From Tolypeutes matacus (Eukaryota > Chordata > Mammalia > Cingulata > Chlamyphoridae): a stretch of 64,000 nucleotides of DNA. The DNA lies in contig JAKSZT010054215.1 of assembly GCA_026826555.1 (NCBI GenBank), positions 28,079,537-28,143,536 on the forward strand. The letters run 5' to 3'. A program made the translations under genes and the position numbers. Of this stretch, positions 20,209-31,892 are shown piece after piece (the first letter of the stretch is position 1; every line of letters starts with the position of its first letter). The notes beneath the pieces were generated by a model. That model was not told the DNA's origin and did not search any database. It saw nothing but the letters and a program-made list of their open reading frames with translations.

Positions 20209-20869
20209 CAGAGCTTCACAAAGTGTGTTATGTAAGGCGTTGGTAGTACTCATGATGACTCTATGTGGCATACTGACCAATTCTTTTATAGTCACATTTA
20301 ATAATATGCATTTTAATTTTTTAATTAGAATATCAAAAACTATTCAATGACTAAAATAGCTTAGGATGAGATTAGGTTTTTTAAAAGTGAGTTAAGAGTC
20401 TGTTCTTTGAGTATAGCAGGCTCAGTATACAGGGCTGGATTTTCTCCACAGAGTGGGAAATAATCCCTTTGGGAGATGGCACTCTGTTGAATGTAAGAGA
20501 GATGATGTGGCAATACTAAGCACAGTATGTGGATCACATGAATCCTCTTTACCTAGGGAGTGTTGGGACCTCCAGTTACTTCGCTCACTCTTTGATTTGG
20601 AACTGGTACTGGTTCTCCTGCCATGGAAGTTTCTCTTGACTTCATCCAGAACCTTGTTGTATAAGTTAATCAATCTAAGATCCCTACTTTGTCCTAGTTC
20701 TTCCCAAAGCCTCTTAAAAAATCTTGTTATTCTCAAATGAAAGTTTGTTAATTCTAATATTATAAGAAGAAATCCCCTTTGAAGTGTTTTTGCTGGTCCT
20801 CTGGTTTTCTTTTATGGGTCTCAGTCTTTGCCCTTCATTGACTACCTGCTTTACTTAAATTTCCCTTTC
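20209..20869. other. Single-copy DNA
   Basis: No repeat recognised. A 104-codon minus frame (20422-20736) is rich in Arg, Lys and Ser. It has no family I recognise, and its start is a chance ATG in a longer frame closed just upstream. Confidence 0.4.
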
Positions 20870-23615
20870 ATTTTTTTCTTCGTAGAAAAGTTGTGGGTTT
20901 GCAGAAAAATCATGTAGAAAATATAGAGTTACCATATACATTCCCTCACACACAGTTTTCCCTATTATTAACACTTTGCATTACAGTCATATCTTTGTTA
21001 CAATTGATGAAACAATATTATTATAATTATACTATTACATATAGTCTATAGTTTAACTTAGGGCTCACTGTTTGTGTTGTACAGGCCTACCAGTTTTTTT
21101 TTTTAATTTTTATTCTAGTAACATATATATATAACCTAAAGCTCTCCCTTTTAAAATATTAATATATAAATCAGTGGTGTTAATTACACTGACACTGTTG
21201 TGAAACCATCTCCACTATCCGTTAACAAAATTTCCCATCACCCTTAACAGAAACTCTGTACAAATTAAATATTAACTCCCCATTCCCTACCCCACCCCAG
21301 CCCCTGATAACTGTATTCTAGTTTCTGAATCTATGAATCCGTTTATTCTAAGTATTTCATATCAGTGTGATCAAACAATATTTGTCCTTTTCTGTCTGGC
21401 TTATTTCACCTAATATGATGTCTTCAAGTTTCATCCATGTTGTCGCAAGTATCAGAACTTCATTCCTTTTTATGTATGGCTAAATAATATGCTTTTGTAT
21501 GAAGAGACAACATTTTGCTTATCCATTCATCTGTTGCTGGACACTAGGGTTGCTTCCACCTTTTGGCAATTGGGAATAATGCCATTATGAACATGAGTAT
21601 GCAAATATTCGTTTGATTTCCTGCTTTTAATTCTTTGGGGTATATACCTACAAGTGGGACTATTGGGACATATGGTAATTCTATAGTTAACTTTCTAGGG
21701 AACTACCAAACTGCCTTCCACAGCAGCTGCACCATTTTACATTGCCACCAGCATGAATGAGTTCCTCTTTTCTCCATATCCTCTCCAACACTTGTTATTT
21801 TCCATTTATTGAATAATAGCCATTCTAGTGGGTATGAAATGGTATTTCATGGTTTTGATTTGCATTTCCCTAATGGTTAATAATGCTGAGCACCTCTTCA
21901 TGTTCTTTTCAGCCAACCTTATATCTTCTTTGGACAAATGTCCAGTCAAGCCTTTCGCCCAATTGTAAATTGGGTGTTTGTCATTTTGTTGTTGCGCTTT
22001 AGGATTTCTTTATATACTATGGATATTAAACTCTTGTGGATATGTGGTTTCCAAATACTTTCTCCCATTCCATAGGTTGTTTTATTCACTTTCATGATGA
22101 AGTGTTTTGATGCACAAAAGTTTTAAATTTGATGAAGCCCCATTATCTATTTTGTTGTTGTTGTTGCTCGTGCTTCTGATATAAAGCCTAAGAAATCATT
22201 GCCTAAAATGAGGCCCTGAACATGCTTCACTATGATTACTTCCAGGCATTTTGTAGTTTTGGTTCTTATACTTAGGTCTGTGATCCATTTTGAGTTGATT
22301 TTTGTATATGGTATGAGGTAGAGGTCCACCTTCATTCTTTTGCATATAGACATCCCGTTTTTCCCAGCACCATTTGTTAAAAAGACTTTTTTCACATTGA
22401 GGGACTTGGCATTCTTGTCAATAATCAATTGGCTATAGAGGTAAGGGTTGATTTCTGAACTCTCCATTCAATTCCATTGGTCTATATGTGTCTGTCTTTT
22501 TGCCAGTATCATGCTGTTTTGATTACTGCAACTTTGTAATAAATTTTAAAATAAAGAATTATGAGTATTCCAACTTGATTCTTCTTTTTCAGGTGGTTTT
22601 GGCTATTCAGGGCCCCTTATCCTTCCATATAAATTTGATGATTGGTTTTCCATATCTGCAAAGAAGGCAGGAGGAATTTGCGTTGAATCTGTAAATCTCT
22701 TTGGGTAGAAATGACATGTGACCAGTATTTATTCTCCTAATAAATGAATGCAGAATGTCCCTCTATTTATTTAGGCCTTCTTTGATTTCTTATAGCAATA
22801 TATTGTAGTTTTCTGTGTATAAGTCCTTCCCATCTTTGGTTAAATTTATTCCTAGATAATTGATTTTTTAGTTGCTACTGTAAATGGAATTTTTCTTGGC
22901 TTCCACACCAGATTGTTCATTAGTTTCAGCACTTTAAATATTTTATCTCACTGCCTTCTTGCCTCCCTGCCTTCTGATGAGAAATCAGCACTTAGTCTAA
23001 TTGGGACTCCCTTATACATAACACTATAGAAACACTATTGATTTTTGCATGTTGATCCTGTATCCACCACTTTGCTGAATTCATTTAGATCTAGTAGCTT
23101 TTTTGTGGATTTTTCAGGATTTTCTATATATAGGCTTATGCCATCTGCAAATAAGGAAAGTTTTCTTCTTCCTTTCCAATTTGGATGCCTTTTATTTATT
23201 TTTCTTGCCTTATCACTATAGCTAGAACTTCCAGTACAATATTGAATAACAGTGGTGACAGTGGGCATCTTTGTCTTATTCCTGATTTTAGAGAGAAAGC
23301 TTTCAATCTATCACTATTGAATATGATGTTAGCTACAGATTTTTCATATATGCTCTTTATCATGTTGAGGAGGTTTCTTTCTAATCCTACATTTCTAAGT
23401 GTTTTTATCAAGAAGCGGTGCTGGACTTCGTCAAATGCCTTTTCTGCATCAATTGATGAGGGTTTTTTCCCTTGATTCTATTAATGTGGTGTATTACATT
23501 AATTGATTTTCTTATGTTGAACTTCCCTTGTATACATGGAATATATGCCAGTTAATCATGGTGTACAATTCTTTTAACGTGCTGTTGGATTCAGTTTGAT
23601 ACTATTATGTGGAGA
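20870..23615 (-). pseudogene. Older L1, ORF2 RT to 3' UTR, antisense
   Basis: LINE-1 on the minus strand, truncated by a later insertion at its upstream end. About 23030-23610 encodes the reverse-transcriptase region: the fragment at 23196-23411 has the [10 protein letters not shown] block, and the fragment at 23035-23268 has F-A-D-G-I-S-L-Y, a variant of the F-A-D-D active site. 21400-22480 corresponds to the ORF2 C-terminus (for example 22147-22467 reading S-K-W-I-T-D-L). 20870-21400 is 3' UTR. Several stops and indels make it inactive. It resumes at 30416-30607 beyond the younger L1. Confidence 0.9.
22923..23023 (-). mobile_element. L1 ORF1 fragment embedded in L1 ORF2
   Basis: About 100 bp whose minus strand reads like the ORF1 C-terminal domain (GCTGATTTCTCATCAGAAGG, then GAGGCAAGAAGGCAGTGAG). 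On the left the host ORF2 stops near 'TGTTCATTAG'; on the right it resumes near 'TATAGAAACACTATTG'. In an intact ORF2 these two flanks nearly adjoin. Confidence 0.65.
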
Positions 23616-26270
23616 TTTTTTTTTTTATAAATATATATGCATATATGTGTATTTGCTTACAAAAATGTTATTTATATATATATATATACATATATTTTAA
23701 GAGGTGCTTAGATTACCCAAAATATTACACAGAACCCACTGGGATTCCCATGTTGCCCACCTCCCACACCTCCCACCACATCCCACACAAAAGTCTCCCA
23801 CAAGTGTGGCCCACCACCCTCAATGAACTTACACATCCTGGAGCCTTGCCACCAACCATAGACCACAGTTCACACCGTAGACCACACTCTCTCCCACTCA
23901 GTTCTGAGTGGTGTTGCTGATTTAAAATGGCCTACATCCATTGCCACAACTGTACTCAGGACAACCTCTAACTCCCAAAGAAGCCCCTGTATTTCAACTG
24001 CTCATCCCCTCCCTACCCCAAAAGTGTCAAGTGGCCACTGGCTCCACCTCATTGTTATAATTTCTTCCATTGCTAGAATCACCATATGTGAACAAGAGAA
24101 TACCATCAAGTCCATTCTAGTCCATAGTTCTTCCCCCAATCCTGAGGAGACTGGGATGGTGATGTCCACTCCAACTCCAAGTGAGAGAGGGCTTATATCC
24201 CATGGATATGGTGGGTGGGATGATCCTGCCTGCAGAAGCAGGCCCTCTCCATTCCCTGGGATGGCCATTGCCCATAGTTGTCTCCTCACCAGGTGACTTG
24301 GATGAGTCCATTGAGCTGTAGGGTAGGAGTTGCAGCTCCACCAAGATTTCATGCACACCTGGCACATAGGTAGGCCAGAGGCTCCAGTCTCTGGAAGTAT
24401 ACCTAAAAACTCCAGCATCACATATAAGTTTGAATAGAAGGGACTGGTGAACCAAGTGCAGGGAGGACTTATTTGAGACCAATTCTGTCACTCTCAGGAG
24501 CACAGATTCCAAAATAGAACCCACTGATAAGGCATCAGTCTCTGGGGTTATCCCCCCTTATATAGGACCTGGGTGTCTCCAGAGCTCTCAGGAACCCCCC
24601 TGTGTGGGGTGATAGGCACTTAGATGTTCTATGAGCTCCTACTGAGGTGTGCGTAAGAGTTACCTCTGGGATGACCTCCCGACTCTCTTTGAAGTCTCTT
24701 AGCCACTTGAACTCATTTGTCTTTACCTTTTCCCCCTTTTATTCAAGGTCTTTTTCCAGTTGTGTTGCCAGTTGCACTTGGTATTAATCCCTCGTTGCCA
24801 GGGAGGCTCATCCCCGGGAGTCATGTCCCACGTTGGGGGGAAGGTAATGCAATCATATGCTGAGTTTGGCTTAGAGAGAGGCCACATTTGAGCAACAAGG
24901 AGGCTCTCAGGTGGCAACCCTTAGGCACCCCACAACTGCAGGCTAAGTCTCATTTACAAGAGCAAAGACTCACAAGGGTAGTCATCAATAAAAAAAAAAA
25001 CACATCAGTGGGTCATCCTATTTTGACAGGCACTGTCCCTACACTCAGGGGACTATTGCTGCTCCCTTGGAGACTGTGGCAGAGCTCTCCAGGCTAGGAA
25101 TTCAGATTCCCTCATTTATTGTGTGATTATCCACCCATCGTGACCATGCCCCATCCCCCGATCCTTTGAACGATTTTGTATATCTTTCATGTATATTCGG
25201 ATGAACCAACCCCCACGAACCCCCCCCCCAGAAACCCTCCCCAATAATCCCCCGCAGTACCCATTGTAACCCTTCTGTAATCCAAATCCTCCACGAACAT
25301 TTAGTCCATAAAATAAGCAAATACACTTACTAGGAAAAAGAAACAAGTATGATAAGCTTACATGGAAGAGTCAAACATAAGGAGACTCAGGGGGGGAACA
25401 AAAGAGAAGGAAAAAAAAAAATAATCAAACAAAGAACAAAACAAAATAAAATATAATTAGTGGATTGGGACATTCAAAAAATGGGCAAAAAAGCAAAGGA
25501 AATGCCTTTAATATATATATATATATTCATTTTTTTTTCCTTTCTCTTTTCTTTTTTTTCTGCCTTTTATCACTGTGTTATGGGATGTCTGGTGTGCCAT
25601 GACACCTTCCTCCTCTCAATCCCCATTGTCTCCCAATTTTTCATTTAATTTTCAAAGAAGTTTTAGGTCACAGCAAAGTCACACACGGAGTGCCGGAGAC
25701 TCCCAGATACCAAACCACCCCCCCTTCCCCACCCCATATTAACCCCCCCTTTTTTTTTTGGTTGTTAGCATTGTTATAACTGTTATACAGATAGCAAAAT
25801 ATAGCAACTAAACATTGTCAGTGATTTACAGTATAGTTTACAATTTAGATGATACAGTTTAATAATTTTGATGATATTTACCATGTCCTGTGTCCATTAC
25901 TGTAAGGTAATGAAAAACATTCCCCATGACCACCAAACAACCCATTAGATCTTGACTGTTCCCTTCCCCCCGGCCCCCCAAGGCCCGTGACATCCCCCTC
26001 TCCCAACCCATGCAATGTCAAGATTCACAGTTACATGCCCTGGGGATTTGAACCTGCCCTTCCTAATCCACCCACCCCCCAGTGCTGCACTACCAAACCC
26101 AGGAACATCACCACTCATCTGCCCCATCCCCCAACATGCAACCACACTCTATCCCTTTACCATAGATTATGTCCATATGGATGATGGCTCAAAGCCTGCT
26201 CTTCTCTTACTCTCCTTTGTTAACCTATCTTTCAGACCATGGTTCTCAGAGACTGCTCACTTTCCTCAGT
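23616..26270 (-). mobile_element. Long 3' region of the younger L1
   Basis: It directly follows the ORF2 stop at 26271 and ends on the minus strand in an A-run (about 23617-23629), so it reads as a 2.65-kb 3' UTR. Most mammalian L1 3' UTRs are well below 1 kb. It is G-rich near ORF2 (G-runs opposite the C-tracts at 25725-25745 and 25968-25980). It contains an AATAAAAGGGGGAAAAGG block (about 24730-24750). The stretch 24490-26190 is colinear with 32641-34632 in opposite orientation. No frame in it looks like a protein domain. Alternatively, part of it could be a separate repeat inserted after the L1. Confidence 0.6.
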
Positions 26271-29200
26271 TCAGATCAGTGAGGTCATAAACTGTTCATC
26301 CTTCAGTGCCTGGCTTGCTTCACTCAACATAAGGTCTTCAAGATTCATCCACGTTATTCCATGTGTTAGCACTTTGTTCCTTCTTACAGCTGAGTAATAT
26401 TCCATTGTATGTATGTACCACATTTTGCTTATCCATTCGTCTGTTGATGGGCACCGGGGCTGATTCCAACTTTTGGCAATGGTGAACAATGCCGCCATGA
26501 ACATTGGTGTGCATATATCTGTTTGTATTTTTGTTTTCAGTTCTTCTGGGTATATACCCAGCAGTGGAATTGCTGGATCACACTGAAGATCTATTGCTAG
26601 TTTTCTGAGGAACCGCCAAACTGTCCTCCACAGTGGCTGGACCATACCGCAGTCCCACCAGCAGTGGATGAGGGCTCCTATTCCTCCACATCCTCTCCAA
26701 CATTTAGTGTCTCCTGTTTTTTTAATATCTGCCATTCTGATGGGTGTAAGATGGTATCTCATTGTAGTTTTGATTTGCATTTCCCTGATGGCAAGTGATG
26801 TTGAGCATTTTTTCATGTGCTTTTTAGCCATTTGTATTTCTTCCTTGGAGAAGTGTCTTTTCAGGTCACTTGCCCATTTTTTAAATGGGTTGTTTGTCCT
26901 TTTATTTTCAAGGTGTAGGGTTTCTTTATATATGCAGGATATTAGGTTCCTATCAGATATATAGTTGCCGAATATTTTTTCCCATTGGGTAGGCTGCCTT
27001 TTTATTTTCTTAATAACATCCTTTGAGGTGCAGAAGTTTTTAATTTTGAGGAGATCCCATTTATCATTTTTTTCTCTTGCTGCTCGTGCTTTGGCTGTGA
27101 AGTTCATGAAACCATTTCCTATTACAAGGTCCTGTAGATGCTTCCCTACATTATCTTCCAAGGTTTTTATGGTTTTGGCTCTTATATTTAGATCTTTGAT
27201 CCATCTTGAGTTGATTTTTGTATAAGGTGTGAGATGGTATTCTTCTCTCATTCTTTTGGATATGGATATCCAGTTCTCCAAACACCACTTGTTAAAGAGG
27301 CCACTCTCTCCCCACTGAGTGGGCTTCGTGGCCTTGTCAAATATCAGATGACTGTATATGCGAGGATCTATATCAGAACTCTCAATTCGGTTCCATTGGT
27401 CAGTAGGTCTATCCTTGTGTCAATACCATGCAGTTTTGATCACTGTAGCTTTGTAGTATGTTTTAAAGTCAGGTAATGTGATACCTCCAACTTCATTTTT
27501 CTTTTTCAATATATCCTTGGCAATTCGGGGCCTCTTGGCTCTCCAAATATATTTTGTGGTTAGTTTTTCCAGTTCCTTAAAAAACATAGTGTTGACTTTT
27601 ATTGGGATTGCATTAAATCTGTAGATTAATTTGGGTAGGATAGACATCTTGATGATGTTTAGTCTTCCCATCCATGAACAGGGAATATTTTTCCATATAT
27701 TTAAGTCTTCTTTGATTTCCTTTAACAGTGTTGTGTAGTTTTCTGTATATAAGTCCTTTACATCTTTAGTTAAATTTATTCCTAGGTATTTGATTCTTTT
27801 ATTTACTATTGTAAATGGTATTTTTTTCCTGATTTCCTCCTCAGTTTGCTCGTTATTGGTGTACAGAAATGCTACTGATTTTTGAGCGTTGATCTTATAG
27901 CCTGCAACATTACTGAACTCCTTTATAAGTTCTAGAAGCCTTGTAGATTTCTCAGGGCTTTCTATGTATAGGATCATGTCATCTGCAAATAATGAAATTT
28001 TTACTTCTTCTTTTCCAATCTGGATGCCTTTTATGTTCTTTTCTTGTCTCAGTGCTCGTGCAAGTACTTCTAAGGCAATGTTAAATAGGAGTGGTGATAG
28101 TGGGCATCCTTGTCTTGTTCCCGATCTCAGAGGGAAGGCTTTTAGGATTTCACCGTTGAAAATGATGTTAGCTTTGGGTTTTTCATATATACCCTTTATC
28201 ATTTTCAGAAAGTTTCCATCTATTCCTATCTTTTGTAGTGTTTTTATGAGGAAAGAGTGCTGTATTTTGTCGAATGCTTTTTCGGCATCTATAGAGATGA
28301 TCATGTGATTTTTTTCTTTCAGTTTGTTTATGTGGTGTATTACATTGATTGATTTTCTTATATTGAACCATCCTTGCATACCTGGGATGAAACCCACTTG
28401 GTCATGGTGTATAATCCTTTTGATATGTTGTTGAATGCCATTAGCAAGTATTTTGTTAAGGATTTTAGCATCTAGGTTCATTAGAGAAATTGGTCTGTAA
28501 TTTTCCTTTCTTGTGGTATCTTTATTTGGTTTTCATATTAGGGTAATGTTGGCATCATAGAATGAGTTAGGTAATATTCCTTCTACTTCTATTTTTTGGA
28601 AGAGCTTAAGTAGAATTGGTGTTAGCTCTTTCCGGAATGTTTGGTAGAATTCAGCTGTGAAGCCATCTGGTCCTGGACTCTTCTTAGTTGGGAGGTTTTT
28701 AAATGACTGAGTCTATCTCTTTACTTGTAATTGGACTGTTGAGTTCATCTATTTCTTCTTTCATCAATGTCGGCTGTTTGTGGGTTTCTAGAAACTTGTC
28801 CATTTCCTCTAAATTGTCATTCTTGTTGGCATATAATTTTTCAAAGTATCCTCTTATGATACTCTTTATTTCTGTGGGGTCAGTAGTGATATCACCTTGC
28901 TCATTCCTTATTTTATGTATTTGCGTCTGTTCTCTCTTTTTCTTTGTTAGTCTGGCTAAGGGTTTGTCAATTTTATTGATATTCTCGAAGAACCAGCTTT
29001 TGGTTTTGTTTATTGTTTCCAGTGCTTTCTTATTCTCTATTTCATTTAGTTCTGCTCTAATCTTTGTTATTTCCTGCTTTCTACTTCCTTTAGGTTTAGT
29101 TTGTTGTTGTTTTTCCAATTCCTCCAAGTGTGCAGTTAGGTCTTCAATTTTAGCCCTTTCTTCTTTTTTTATATATGAATTTATGGCTATGAACTTCCCT

Positions 29201-30087
29201 CTCAGGACTGCTTTTGCTGCATCCCATAGGTTTTGATATGTTGTGTTGTCGTTTTCATTAGTTTCAAGGTAGTTACTGATTTCTTTTGAAATTTCCTCTT
29301 TGACCCACTGTTTGTCTAAGAGTGTGTTGTTTAATTTCCATATCCTTGTGCCTAACCTGTTTCTCTGGCCCTTAGTGATTTCCAACTTCATTCCGTTGTT
29401 GTCAGAGAAATTACTTTGTATAATCTCAATCTTTCTGAATTCATTGAGTGTTGTTTTGTGGCCTAGCATGTGGTCTATTTTGGAGTATGTTCCATGTGCA
29501 CTCGAGAAGAATGTAAATCCCGCTGTATTTGGGTGTAGTGTTCTGTATATGTCTATTAAGTCCAAATCTTCTAATGGATTGTTGAGTGCCTTAGTTTCTT
29601 TATTGATTCTCTGCCCAGATGTTCTGTCTAACAATGATAGTGGTGTGTTGAAGTCCCCTGCTATAATTGTAGAGGAATTTATTTCTCCTCTTAGTTTTTC
29701 CAGAGTTTGCCGCATGTATTTTGAGGCACCTCGATTAGGTGCGTAAATGTTGATGATTGTTCTCTCTTCTTGAGAGATTACTCCTTTTACTAATAGTTAG
29801 TGTCCATCTTTGTCTCTTACAATAGTTTTGCATTTAAAGTCTATTTTGTCTGATATTAGAATAGCTACTCCTGCCCTTTTTTGGCTATTGTTAGCTTGTA
29901 AAATGGTTTTCCAGCCATTCATTTTCAGCCTCCTTGAATCCCTGGGTCGAAGGTGGGTTTCTTGTAGACAGCATATAGATGGATCATATTTTCTATTCCA
30001 TTCTGCCAATCTGTGTCTTTTGATTGGTGAATTTAATCCATTAACATTCAGTGTTATTACTCGTAACGAATTTCTTACTTCAGCCAT
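26271..30087 (-). pseudogene. L1 ORF2 (endonuclease-reverse transcriptase), near full length, broken
   Basis: About 1,272 codons, the usual ORF2 length. The endonuclease domain (30087 to about 29370) shows N-V-N-G-L-N-S-P near the start, Q-E-T-H-L, D-F-N-T-P-L-S and I-D-H-M-L-G. The reverse transcriptase shows [10 protein letters not shown] and the catalytic F-A-D-D-M (about 27985). The C-terminal knuckle C-x3-C-x7-H-x4-C lies near 26650. Four lesions break it: a nonsense codon at 29797-29799, a one-base insertion at about 28700, TGA at 28533-28535 and a nonsense codon at 27420-27422. The protein nicked DNA and primed reverse transcription for L1 mobility; this copy is dead. Few lesions indicate a younger insertion than its neighbours. 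Spacing from ORF1 is 54 nt. Confidence 0.95.
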
Positions 30088-30141
30088 TTTTTCTTTGGGT
30101 TACTGTATGTCATATGTTGTTTTGTTTCTCTTTTTGACTTT

Positions 30142-30415
30142 TCAGTTGTTTTTAACTCTCCTCCAACTCTCTCTCCTTTGTTTTTTCCTTTCAACTTGTA
30201 AAGATTCCTTTAGTATTTCTTGAAGTGCTGGTTTCTTCTTGACATACTCTCTTAATTGCTGTTTATCTGTGAATATTTTGAACTCTCCATCATTTTTGAA
30301 TGCCAATTTTGCTGGATAGAGAATTCGTGGCTGGAAGTTTTTTTCTTTTAGTGTTTTGACTATGTCATACCACTGTCTTCTTGCCTCCATGGTTTCAGCT
30401 GAGATTTTTTTAAAA
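30142..30415 (-). pseudogene. L1 ORF1 C-terminal end, 5'-truncated
   Basis: The open frame (reading to 30426) contains the ORF1p C-terminal RNA-binding domain: [11 protein letters not shown], then [11 protein letters not shown] and D-K-Q-Q-L-R-E-Y. Only about 90 residues remain, against roughly 300 or more in intact ORF1p. The first four residues of the frame (M-N-I-D) come from the older L1 ORF2 at the junction (about 30415). Truncation is typical of incomplete target-primed reverse transcription. Confidence 0.9.
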
Positions 30416-30607
30416 TCTATATTCATAATGGATATTGGTCTGTAATTTTCTTTTCTTGTGGTATCGTTATCTGACTTTGGTATTAGGATGATGTTGACCT
30501 CATAGAATGAATTAGAGAGTGTTTCCTCCTCTTCAAATTTTTGTAAGAGTGTGAGTAAAATTGGTGTTAATTCTTCTTAGAATGTTTGGTAAAATTCACC
30601 AGTGAGT
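30416..30607 (-). pseudogene. Older L1 ORF2 fragment, upstream of the younger L1
   Basis: The minus strand encodes the segment just upstream of the RT active region: E-F-Y-Q-T-F, then the E-V-N-I-I-L-I-P-K block and E-N-Y-R-P-I-S. The ORF2 position reached at 30416 continues, after a short gap, in the fragment beginning at about 23608, so both belong to one older L1. Confidence 0.8.
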
Positions 30608-30806
30608 TCAAAGTATAGGTGTGAGTAAGGATCCCAGTTATACAAATTATCTATGGTACAGGTGGATTATATTTCCAAATCTCACTGATGTTGGGCTCAA
30701 TCATATGACTTGCTTTGACCAATGCAATACGGGTAAAGTGACAGTGTGGCAGTGCTGAGTTTAAACCTTGAGAGGCATCATATGTTTCCACTTGTTCTCT
30801 TGTACC

Positions 30807-31250
30807 TTTTTTTTTTTTAAAGATTTATTTATTTATTTATCCCCCACCCACCACCCACCCCCTGTTGTTTTTGCACTTGCTGTCTGCTTTCTGTGTCTGC
30901 TTATCTTCTCTTTAGGCAGCACCAGGAACTGATCTTGAGACCTTCTGGAGTGGGAGAGAGGTGCTCAATCTCTTGCACCACCTCAGTTCCCTGGTCTGCT
31001 GCATCTCATTTTCTCTCCTCTGGATCTCCTTTTGTTGCATCATCTTGGTGCGCCAGCTCTCCACTTGGGCCAGCACTCCTGCATAGGCCAGCACTCCACG
31101 TGGGTCAGCACTCCACGTGGACCACCTCTCCATTCAGGCCAGCTTGCCACGCAGGCCAGCTTGCCTTCACCAGGAGACCCTGGGAATTGAACCCTGGACC
31201 TCCTGTATGGTAAATGGGAGTCCAATCACTTGAGCCACATCCACTTCCCC
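30807..31250 (-). mobile_element. DAS SINE, long form, antisense
   Basis: Read on minus: GGGGAAGTGGATGTGGCTCAA head, box B 'GGTTCAATTCCCAGGGTCTC', several copies of a GGCC-GTGGAGTGCTG-type spacer, a second tRNA-like module (about 30915-31000), and an A/AAATAAAT tail. The flanks share CTCTTG. The spacer is longer than in the other long copies because GCCAGCACTCC-like units are repeated (31062-31160). Confidence 0.9.
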
Positions 31251-31400
31251 CTCTTGAAATTTTACCATCCCTTTTCAGCCTTGGCCCCAGAATAAATGCT
31301 TGTGTGGTAGACTTCTGAGACAGAATAAATCATCTTTGTTTTAGGCTACTGACATTGGCATGTTTTGTATGCAACATTATTGTGGAAATAGTTCACTGAT

Positions 31401-31851
31401 TGTGATGGTTAGGCTAATGTGTCAACTCAGTCTGGTAATTGTGCCCTGTTGTTTGGTCAAGCAAGCACTCGGCTAATTGTAATACAAGGACATTTATGGA
31501 CTTTAGTTACCAGTGAGTTTACTGCATAGATAGCTAATTACATCTACATCAATCAGGGAGATTGCCGTCAGCAATGAGTGACACTTTATCCAATCATTTG
31601 AATGCCTTAAAAAGGGAAGTGATTTCAACATTCAGAAAGAATTTCCCAGCTCATCTTTGGACAGCTAACATCTCCCAGAAACTCAACAAGGACCTTCACC
31701 GGACTTTCATCGGAGCCCCTGGTTTGCAGCCTGCCTGAGGAATCTGGACTTGTGCATCCCCACAGTCATGTGAAAGACTCTTATAAAATCTCATATTATT
31801 GACAGATATCTCCTGTTGATTCTGTTTCCCTAGAGAACCCTGACTAATACA
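31401..31851 (+). mobile_element. Solo LTR with 5-bp target duplication
   Basis: A 451-bp element, TGTGATGGTTAGGCTAATGT to CCCTGACTAATACA, flanked by CTGAT (31396-31400 and 31852-31856). The empty site is present once in the inverted copy of X (ATCAG at 38213-38217). A 5-bp duplication and TG...CA ends fit ERVL/MaLR-class elements. No internal genes remain. Confidence 0.85.
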
Positions 31852-31892
31852 CTGATAAACTGATCTGGAAGATGACTCCATGACAGAAAGGC

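Noticed and set aside
20422..20736. 104-codon Arg/Lys/Ser-rich minus frame
   Set aside because: It is the least repeat-contaminated of the long frames, but I recognise no family, and neither splice signals nor a processed-gene A-tail are evident.
28703..29746. Plus-strand frames of 148-177 codons, hydrophobic
   Set aside because: They are the antisense shadow of L1 ORF2 on the minus strand.
26271..30415. An active, intact L1
   Set aside because: ORF1 is truncated, and ORF2 has three nonsense codons and one frameshift.
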